Of a stretch of 64,000 bases of DNA, positions 55,779 through 64,000 are shown piece after piece (position 1 is the stretch's first letter; every line of letters begins with the position of its first letter). Source of the DNA: Lytechinus variegatus (Eukaryota > Echinodermata > Echinoidea > Temnopleuroida > Toxopneustidae); contig NC_054751.1 in NCBI RefSeq assembly GCF_018143015.1, positions 19,825,292 to 19,889,291 on the forward strand. Reading direction: 5' to 3'. A model generated the notes under the pieces. It did no database searches. It was not told the DNA's origin and saw only the letters and a list, made by a program, of their open reading frames with translations. The position numbers and the translations under genes were made by a program.

Positions 55779-58700
55779 TCAGCGCTCAACGGCGCAGATC
55801 TTGTACGGTTCTGGATGCAAAGTTAGACCAAGTAATCCTCGCATGTTGTGGGTTGGTTGATCAGGAGGAAGTCTGAATTCGAACTGCTGGAAGAGGTTGG
55901 TGAAGAGTAGAAATGTCTCCATCTTGCCAAGTTGACTACCGAGACAGTCACGGCGACCTATGATTTAAGAGGAATATAAGAACAGTATGAACCGGGAGAA
56001 TGGAATAGAAGTATAGTCAGTGAGATCGATATGCCAGATAAAATGATCTGAAAATGGCATGCATTTAAAAAAAATCCTGAATAATATATATAATGTAAGT
56101 AATATCGAAATTTAACAATTGTCTTTTGAGAAATAGTGCTTCTTATTCCTCGTATTGCATTTACTTGCTAATAGGGAATTTTTGCAACAGCAACGGGGAC
56201 GGATCCAGGAACACAGTAAATGTATTGGAAATGTCCGTCAAATGACAAAGAACGGCTGTGGGGTCTTTGTCGATAATTCGTGAACCGGAACAGCAGTTTT
56301 GGAGCTGACGAAAAATGGCAAATAATAATGTTGATTGTCCGACAAGTCCAGTGCAAACTGTGTTGTCATGAAGGACATTTGACATTACATTTTCTATGTT
56401 CTTGAATTCATCGTGCGTTGTGGAAGCTAAAACTCTCTAGTTTCACCTGACCTACGAACCGTAAAGGCCTTAGTCATCATGATTACTATAATGAACATTC
56501 ACCCAGGGTTGCAACTTTAAATGTTAGCTGATTTTCAAGCGGACCCGGCATAACGAAAAGTCGAGCGCCGGACAAGAAGCCAGAACAGCCCATTTTCAAA
56601 TCTTTAGTAATGACTCGACTGGGGATTGAGTCTAAGATCTCCCCTTCATGAAGCGGGTGCTCCACCACTGAGCCACAATGACATGAATGCCCAGTCAGCC
56701 ATTAGACTATACTTTTCTGTAAAACAGGAATAATTAACGCTTTGGTTGCTTGATCTTTGTCTTACCAATACTGAATGGCATCCAAGCTTCATTCTTGACG
56801 ACCGTCTGACCATCGGCACTCAGAAATCTATCAGGGTTGAATACGTGTGGTTCACACCAGTCTTTAGGATCATGATGAACAGCCCACAGGTTAGGGATAA
56901 CGATAGTCCCCTTAGGAATGGTAAAAGGTCCAAGAGTGACATCTGCTGACGTCATGTGAGGGAGGGATAATGGGAGGACAGGTCTGATTCGCATGATCTC
57001 CATCAGGGTAGCTTCGCAGTATGGAAGATTTGACCGGTCATTGGTGGTTGGTTGTCGACCATGTCCAACGACTCCATCCAGTTCACTCTGCATCTATTAA
57101 TTGCAATAGATACGACTGTATTCTTTAAATCTATTGTTATCATCATTGGTATCTTCATTGGCCAGCAAGATGAATACAGGGGCCGCGGAGTTGTTTTAAA
57201 GCGGGGGGGGGGGGGGGGCTAAGGTGGTGGCTGACCATGCAAAAAAAAAGCCAATACAATAAGATTTTAATGTTTAAGATTTTGGTAAAGTTTTACTCAA
57301 AAGGGTAAAGATTGAAGCCCCTCCCGCTGTTATGCGGCCCGTAGAACATTATTTCTGAAATTATTTAACAAAATTAAACTTCTTACCTGTTTACATCATC
57401 GACTTTCCCGGTTTTCCTTTGGGTTGTATACCCGCTGAGCTCTGTAATTCTAGTTCGTGGTTTTCATAATAACATTTTGTAGATTTTCAATTTTACTTAA
57501 TTTCAAAGGACCTTTATAACTAGGATTGTCCTTTATCCCCTTTTGGCTCTATGGAATGAAGCGAGTAATAAACAAATAAAAATCCATTTTGGCTATCCAG
57601 TGTGAACTTTTGCCTTTCTTGATAGGGTATTTTCATTTCATGCCGCCGCGGTATCACCAGCTATATTTTTTTCCTACGTTCCGACATTTTCCCGATATTT
57701 TCATTTAGATTAATTTCTTATTGTCAAAGACTATACATAATGTATATTTATAAACACGGATTTTACGTTCGCAAATATACCTTAAGTTGTACATCTGGAT
57801 GGACAGCTAGGAGAAGGATCGCCCATGAGGCAAAAACTGCTGCATTCTCTGTACCACCGGTAAAAACATCGAACGCGATTCTCCAGAAATCTTTCCATTC
57901 GTATTTTTCGGAGATGTCGTCTGCTAAAAATGCGTCAACAAAATGTCGAATGTGGTCTTTTTGGAAAGTTTCTCGGTTGACCGGAAGCTGAGACTGAATG
58001 AAAATCTTGAGTTTGGTTATCATTTCACGAAAGGGTTTGTACCGGGGAGCATGGATAAGTCGTTCAAAGACATTGACTGGATCGTGTTCACCAATGAAGG
58101 CGCCAGCTTCGGCCATTATTCGTAATGCGGCAGTAAACTCGACGTCATCATAATCAAATCTATGGCCGAAAATTAGTTGAGCCATGATATTACCAGTCAC
58201 TTTATTGAGTAAACCTGATATAACCATGGGTCGACTGTCATGATTTCTGATTTCCTCAGCCAGATAACGAGCCTCAAGGTTGATCCTAGATTCTAAGCTC
58301 GCCTCATCAATGCTGAAGGAGCGAAATACATTAAGGCAGAAATCCCGTAGGTCCTTCCAAGGTTTTCCGTTGCTCCAAGTTACAGTCGCTTCGGAAAGAG
58401 ATAAATTTATAAATTATTAATCATCTTATCTCCTTGTTTCTTCTCAAATTACTTTACGTTAATCAGCCATATGGTTTTCCCTTGAGAATTATATTTAATT
58501 ATTGCCTTGCTACTTTTTCCTTGGTTGCTTCCCAAGCACAAAGTACTAACAGTTCTAATTTCATTTCTTTCTTGTTCAATAATGGTCCATTTTTTATTAT
58601 CCTCAATGTTTTTATTCTTTTCTTCTTTCTTTTTTTTTCTTCTTCTCCTTTTTTTTCTTCTTCTTCTCTATTACCACCACCACTACTACTACTTCTTATC

Positions 58701-59313
58701 CTTTATTTGTTTTTCCTCTCCTTGTTACTGTTATCAGATGGTACACAAGCAATCCGTTTACTTACTATTGTTGGCATTAATGTTACTGATATCAATATTA
58801 TTAGTATTACCATTATTTTGATTAGGATGGTGACAGAAATATGCTACTAATTAAGACAGCTTCTACTATAAGGTTTTTTTTTTACATTTATATCTGTTAT
58901 AGTTCTAACTATCACAGTTTTCACAGTCCTCTGCCTTCTCGCTATCACCACAATCATCAAACTAATCGCTCACCTTTCTTTTTAGGGTCAGGTATTGTCC
59001 ATCTAAGAGACCCTGGAACGAATCTATCTGAGAAGAATTCCCCTGACTTCACCAGCGCTTCTTTCAAACTTTCCTTGTCATTCAAGACAACACAGAGAAA
59101 CAGGCCTCGTCGAACAGTGAAAACCGGTCCATACTTCTTCGCCACTTCCACGAATGTTTCGTGAACCAAGCCAGACCCAAATCGGTATCTCACAAATGGT
59201 AGCAGCCATGGACCTGGTGGAAGTTTTTTGTTACTTTTAGTGAACCAGAAAATGGAAAGGAATCCGATAACTCCGAGCAACAAGAACGTGTTGGAGAAGG
59301 AAATCATATCCAT
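55779..59313 (-). CDS. Microsomal cytochrome P450, CYP2 clan
   Basis: Four exons, 59313-58974, 58388-57781, 57093-56766 and 55957-55779, join into 1455 bases (484 residues), the usual length. An N-terminal membrane anchor (about 8-24) is followed by a basic segment and the hinge LPPGP at 31-35. Later come the I helix (FTGGTENAAVF, 289-299), ExxR as EIMR at 348-351, PDRF at 403-406, and the heme-binding FSIGRRDCLG at 423-432 with the axial Cys at 430, which spans an intron. It should sit on the ER membrane and use NADPH-P450 reductase; the substrate cannot be told. The I-helix position that is usually Thr is Asn295. The start chosen has a good context (AACATGG) and sits just before the anchor; an in-frame ATG lies 96 bases further upstream. 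The exon 2 acceptor (CCGAAG) is less typical. Confidence 0.9.
56490..56690 (-). mobile_element. tRNA-derived SINE in P450 intron 3
   Basis: On the minus strand the head reads GTCATTGTGGCTCAGTGGTG then GAGCACCCGCTTCATGAAGG, a well-kept D arm and anticodon-arm region. The B-box is degenerate (TTAGACTCAATCCCC). The body runs to about 56490. The T arm is weak and the acceptor unpaired, so it is a SINE and not a tRNA gene. Confidence 0.6.
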
Positions 59314-59419
59314 GATGTTATACCTCACCCAAAAGAGACTGGCTGAATCCGTCAGCACACTGGATACGGTCTGGGAAGTGAATTGTTCGAAGGCTATGGT
59401 CGTACACATCTACTATCCG

Positions 59420-60220
59420 GGCCCAGGTCTAATATAGGACGGTTCATCAGAAGGTGGAAATGGATTCTTTGTGCATGCAACCATGCAAATGTAAACCATT
59501 CTTTGTGTTTGCCATTCGAAAGAGACCATACACCAATCGTTCGTTTGTCTGCTAGGCAAACGACTACTGGCTCAGTCGCTCTGTGACCAACATTACCAGA
59601 GCTATGCTTTATTACCAAGGGCCGCATACCATTGGTCGGTTTCGGGTCGATTCGGTCGGTATCCGTCGGGATGCACTCCGAAATTCCCTGTATAAACATG
59701 ACGTTATAAAAAGACCACAAATCAATCTTGGACAAGTACTTTGGTCTCGTGACTAGATATACTTTGTAAAGTTCAAGATGAGGTAATAATGCAAAGTGAA
59801 TAAGAAGACTTTTATTGCAATGACTCAATAAAATTAGTAGGCATACAACACTGAACGTTGTTATTAGATTAGATCATATTCTCTATTGATACACTAAAAA
59901 AACCCAAAACATAAATACCTACCAGCAGTACATGAAAGAATAATAAAACAATACAATGCAAAATGACTGATCAAGAACGCTGTCTATAAGCATATATCGA
60001 AATACATAAAATCTTACAGGACCTACGACATTTACAGAGAACGTATAGGCGTGTGGCCATTGCATACTAGCATGGATGTACTACAAACGGTAATGCAAGT
60101 AAATAGAATATCAAAAAATATCAAGGAAAGATTGTGGTCTAGATAATTGAATGCAAAAGTAACAAAAGGAAACGAGAAAAGAGAGTGAGATGTGAGAAAG
60201 AGGGGTAGCGACACCCTCTA
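59420..60220. other. Upstream region of the P450 gene; no gene seen
   Basis: This lies upstream of the minus-strand P450 and should contain its promoter. I could not pick out a TATA box or other element with confidence. It runs into the 3' end of the CR1-like remnant at about 60230. Confidence 0.35.
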
Positions 60221-61592
60221 AGTGGCGGTTTATAATGTAGCGTTTTGTCGTGAAAGCGCTTTATACCGTTGTTTCAAAGCGCACAGGTGGGCTGACTAAT
60301 GTAAACAATGAATGCTATGAAAATGAAAACTATGCTATTGTTGAAAAAAGGATGAGTTTTAAGTGAGGATTTAAACATTTCTATAGAGGGGGTATTTTGA
60401 ATGTGGGTTGGAAGTTTGTTTCACAGGGCAGAGGCCACAACAGAGAACACACGATCATCGTATCTGGCCTTTGTGCGAAGGCCATGGTTTAATTTATTTG
60501 ACAAAGATAAGCGGAGGGGTCTCACTGAAGAGGAGGAGCGAAGTGAGACAAGGTCTTGGAGATACTTGGGTGTCATATCATGATTAATTTTGTAAACAAT
60601 GAGAAGAATCTTGAAAGTTATATACGAGAGTGTACCGGAAGCCAATGGAGAGATTGTATAATAGGGGAGATGCGTTCGTTTTTTCTTAGTAAGAGTAACC
60701 ATTCTTGCTGCAGAGTTCAAGATGCGCTGAAGGGGAGAGATGGAAGAAACGGGAAGGCCGGCAAAGAGGGATGAGATGAGACAAAAGCATGAATGAGTTT
60801 TTTAGTGGAGGCTTGGTCAAGAAGACGTCTGATCTTTCCAATAATGAACAACCCCCAAGAAACTGATTTACAGGTAATGTGGATATGTGACAGGAGTGTA
60901 AGATGGCTATCCAAGGTGACACCAAGGCTTTTGACAGAGTCAGAGGTCTGTAGTATGCCCTCTCCAGTATTGAGGTCTCCATGGCTCTGAACTGCGAATT
61001 AAAATGGATCAGTTCTGATTTCCTTTCATTGAGCCGAAGTCTGTTCTCGGCTGACCAGGTCTTTATGTCCTTGAGGCAGTCAATCAACGAAATAACATCA
61101 TCGCCTTTGTGTTCGGATGACATGGATATATAGATTTGCGTATCATCTGCATACATGACATAGCTCACATCTAGATGGCTAGTGATGATTTTTGCAAGAG
61201 GACCAATGTATTAGAAGAAACAGCAGGGGGCCCACAATGGAACCTTGGGGCACTCCGCAGTTTAAAGCGAAGAATGCTGATCGAGTCCCATTGTCTTGCA
61301 GATATGACCCGAACCAATATAGTGCAGTTCCAGTATTGATTGGCGTAGTCCTGTGTAAGACGCTGGAGAAGAACAGAGTGATCTAACGTATCGAATGCCG
61401 CATAATAGTCCAGCAGAAGAAGTACAGCTTCATTATAGTTGTCAACGGTAAGCAGTAGATCGTTTACCACTTTCAACAGAGCCGTTTGGGTTGAATGGAA
61501 GTTGCGAGATGCTGACTGATTCTCACAAAGCAAATGATGACAGCCCACATAGCACATGAGCTGGGATGCGACCAGTGGGGAACCGTAACCCG

Positions 61593-61666
61593 GAGGAGAC
61601 AAAGCATTGGAGGGGCACTGTATTGTTTGTGAACAATGATGTGCCCCTCCAATGCTTTGTGTCCTC
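61593..61666. repeat. Strong 26-bp inverted repeat (hairpin)
   Basis: The arms 61593-61618 and 61641-61666 pair with one mismatch; the core is AAAGCATTGGAGGGGCAC and its inverse. The 22-base loop itself contains ATTGTT and AACAAT. It interrupts the CR1-like remnant and has no counterpart elsewhere in the window. Confidence 0.8.
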
Positions 61667-62171
61667 AGGGCCCGGCCTCAGGATCACGGTCCGCCACTGG
61701 ATGCGACGATTCTCTCTAAGACCTTTAACAAACGGCAAATTGGCAAAAGGGTGATAATTGCCAAAGTTATTTAAGTGAAGTTTGAACGTTACAACGGCGT
61801 GCTGTGGACCTACAGAGGACGTATATTCCTCCTCCCCTAGTCTTCCTGGGACGATGTTGATAATGTTATATAATTATATTATTAATTGTCTTTAATCAAA
61901 GGTTACTACATAAAAATTGTTTATCAAGGATCGTGCATTCCATAGACCTAAACTGGTCCCAGTGGGATTTGGATGAAGGGGGTGCGACCTTGAGACCATA
62001 CGCCTGTGTCCGCGATGAGTAGGACCATGTCGGCGGATACCGAGGTCACAGATCCTTTCCCAAACAGTCAGAGGAAGATAATGAGAAGGCTTCTTATCTA
62101 ACGAATGGAGAGTATGAACATCAATACAACTAGACTGTGAACTATTACAATTTTCATTAGTAAATGGAAAT

Positions 62172-62413
62172 GGAGCGTTGTGGCCCAGTGGATTAGTCTG
62201 CGGACTTTGAATTAGTTGGTCGTGCATGGATTCGAATCCCAGCCATAAATTTATCGTTATTGTGCTGCACTCGACCCAGGTGAGGTAAATGGGTACCTGG
62301 CAGAAATTTAAAAGGCTGCGGGGCTGAAGCCAGGGTAATAATATCCAATTAAGCGCATAGGGACGCAATTGGCAGTGATATGCGCTATATAAGCATGTTG
62401 GTATTATTATTTT
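62172..62413 (+). mobile_element. tRNA-derived SINE nested in the CR1-like remnant
   Basis: Box-A-like GTGGCCCAGTGGATTAGTC and box-B GGATTCGAATCCC head a body with CGACCCAGGTGAGGTAAATG followed by GGTACCTGG, and the end is TATTATTATT. The stretch CCCAGGTG..TAAATGGGTACC is shared with the SINE at 1648. TAAATG on both sides (about 62160 and 62413) may be a target duplication. It happens to be open in the antisense reading frame of its host element, so that frame runs straight through it. Confidence 0.75.
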
Positions 62414-62929
62414 AAATGAACCAACTTCATAACGTGGGCCTGGGTTCATTTGAACATCACCAGAGAGTATTAAAATGGCTAATTGAAAGCACGCTCTTGT
62501 ACATGCAATAAGCCTACTACAGTACTTCAGATGCCTGTATACAGGTATGGGAGAACTTGAATGGGAAAGTCTAGCTTCAGAAGACAGAGTGAATACATGG
62601 TTAACATTCAAAAGAAATACAATCAATGGGTACACACAAAAAATAAGCTATAGATCTTAACCCCTTTCATTGAACATGGAATGCCACTACATTGCCTGTA
62701 TTTGAAAAGGCAGAAGGAAGTACAAATAAACTGCCTGGACAATAAGTAAAAATAGACAGCGAAGAGGCATAATGTGTACAACAAAAAAACATTGAAAAGG
62801 CGGTGGTGAGCAAGTTCAAAATTCATACATAAAATACAACGTCCAAATACAGAGCTCACTCACCAAAATATTGAATGAAAAAGTTCTAGCAAGATCCTTG
62901 ACATCTACAGAAAACAATGTTAACAACTT

Positions 62930-63350
62930 GGGGGGGGGGCAGTAAAATATATTGCTGTACACATGCGTGACCAAAAAAAAGACAGGTCAATGATCAATCG
63001 CGGGGTCAAACGTATTTAGGGTATTTTCCATTTTTTTAAAGCCTAACGCATTTAGGGTATGTTTTCTCTGAAGCTCGGGTTCTTCCCTATTGTGGTATTT
63101 TTAAACCTATCTGCACGGGGGGGGGGGCTGCAGTACCCATGAATATATTTTTGTCTATTTAAACTTATTGTTAGCAAGTACACAAAACTTGTTTAGAGGC
63201 CAAAATGTGTAAATTAAGCCCGCGAAAAACTTGGTTAGGATGTTATTATTTTGCACAAAGAGGAAAAGATCGTTTAGGGGGAGGGGGTGGAAATAATTTG
63301 GTCACGCGTGTACAGCAATACATTTGACTAGCCCCCCCCCCCCCCGGGCT
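62930..63350. mobile_element. Foldback element with G/C-run tips
   Basis: The left arm is a G run then CAGTAAAATATATTGCTGTA and CACATGCGTGACC; the right arm is the inverse (GGTCACGCGTG, TACAGCAATACATTTGACTA, then a C run). The arms are about 45 bp with a few mismatches. The middle repeats CGTATTTAGGGTATTTTCC-like words. No coding capacity. Confidence 0.7.
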
Positions 63351-64000
63351 AAATTCAAGATAACCTAAAACTTTGGCTAAAGTAGGCAAAAATAAACAGA
63401 GCCATAACGAGAGAGGCTACCTCAGCTAGTGGAGGCTCAAAAAAAAATAATAATCGCGCACCCAATGATATCCAGATACCTGTGGATACCAGCAGAGGCC
63501 TACCAGAGTGAAACACCGCCCCTTACTTCTTCCACGGTCCATTTGATGTAACATCCGTGCGGTTGAGCATTACAGTCGTACAGAAAGCAATTAATGTTTT
63601 TATGCAATTCCCCCCAAAAAAAACACAAAAAAAAAAATTGGGCTTCCGCCGCCAATGGGTATTATGATAGTGAATGAAGAAGGGTCAATTGGACCATCTA
63701 CATCATGTAGACAGAATCGGATCTGATCCTTTGGTAACATTGATAACGTCAAAACTGACTCCTGGGTCATGTTTAACCTAAGTTAGGGTCATTTCTTACT
63801 CGGAAAAGACCCCCCCGCGCGTACGCGCAGCTAGCTGGCATATCTTTTCTGTCAATAAAAGTATACCCAAATATTTTATCGGAGCTCTATAATTTTTCAG
63901 GACTATTAAGCTCAATATACACAGTTTATACAGTATTTTACAATCAGAAGGGAAAATACTTCGACATATTTTGAAAAGGACCCTGAACCACTTCATTGTG
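63351..64000. other. No gene seen; one isolated MITE end
   Basis: CTTCCGCCGCCAATGG at about 63643-63658 matches the end of the hAT-type MITE at 28649 in inverted form, but I could not find the partner end. The rest shows no gene. Confidence 0.4.

Larger units (their letters stand above)
60230..62640 (-). pseudogene. Decayed CR1-like non-LTR element encoding a 2A motif
   Basis: Read from 62640 downwards. A first frame (62635-61892) has a Cys/Leu-rich lead into a 2A-type motif, LSGDVQMNPGP (residues 57-67, near 62435-62467), and ends just after GLWNARSLINN, the usual start of an APE-type endonuclease. Nearly all of the endonuclease is deleted. Reverse transcriptase follows in several frames: STQTALLKVVNDLL and [15 protein letters not shown] (61602-61390), [13 protein letters not shown] (about 61262), MYADDTQIYI (about 61155), and the C-terminal KILLIVYKINHDMTPKYLQD and SALWNKLP (to about 60400). 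At least three frameshifts are present. A SINE (62172-62413) and a hairpin (61593-61666) are inserted in it. It is dead as a gene. Confidence 0.8.

Noticed and set aside
59311..59409. Upstream in-frame ATG of the P450
   Set aside because: It would put about 32 polar residues before the membrane anchor; the chosen ATG has better context and normal length. It cannot be excluded.
61892..62635. An intact 247-residue gene
   Set aside because: The frame is a retrotransposon 5' part read through an inserted SINE; most of the endonuclease is missing.

Overview
This window is nuclear DNA from an intron-rich, AT-rich animal genome. Three split metazoan genes sit in a dense bed of SINEs, MITEs, foldbacks and non-LTR remnants. 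The mix of a sialyltransferase of the ST8Sia type, a clan-2 P450, an intact BEL/Pao element, CR1-like elements with a virus-type 2A motif, and palindromic MITEs beginning GTTTCATAAAG suggests a marine deuterostome. An echinoderm, perhaps a sea urchin, is my best guess; this is inference and I could not test it.

Layout. 1-11 kb has no gene I can support: a region of scattered short GC-rich motifs, a tRNA-derived SINE, a 42-bp minisatellite with a palindrome, MITEs, and a long element with doubled terminal repeats. 11.3-27.5 kb, minus strand, is a complete 11-exon ZCCHC4 gene (650 codons by my splicing), the family that makes N6-methyladenosine in 28S rRNA; its introns hold many transposons. 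28.6-37.8 kb holds a hAT-type MITE with a perfect 8-bp target duplication, then a full BEL/Pao LTR retrotransposon with nearly identical 947-bp LTRs and one open 1983-codon gag-pol frame. 38.6-39.8 kb is a truncated non-LTR reverse transcriptase with one nonsense codon. 40.8-47.3 kb, plus strand, is a complete 7-exon alpha-2,8-sialyltransferase gene (415 codons). 47.6-55 kb is repeats and otherwise unassigned DNA. 55.8-59.3 kb, minus strand, is a complete 4-exon cytochrome P450 (484 codons). 60.2-62.6 kb is a decayed CR1-like element encoding a 2A motif, itself hit by a SINE and a strong hairpin. The last 1.5 kb holds a foldback.

The three host genes are unrelated in function (ribosomal RNA methylation, Golgi glycan sialylation, ER oxidation), and nothing suggests a pathway or cluster. 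All exon boundaries were found by reading GT/AG sites and codon phase. All three genes close in frame from start to stop, which is strong internal support.

The most unusual observations are: a three-copy SINE whose 5' end reads like the Alu domain of 7SL (SRP) RNA and whose tail is a CA repeat; the 2A motif upstream of an endonuclease start in a CR1-like remnant; a 207-bp MITE family with 6-bp target duplications; a P450 with Asn at the usual I-helix Thr; and a foldback relative of an intronic minisatellite found 24 kb away.
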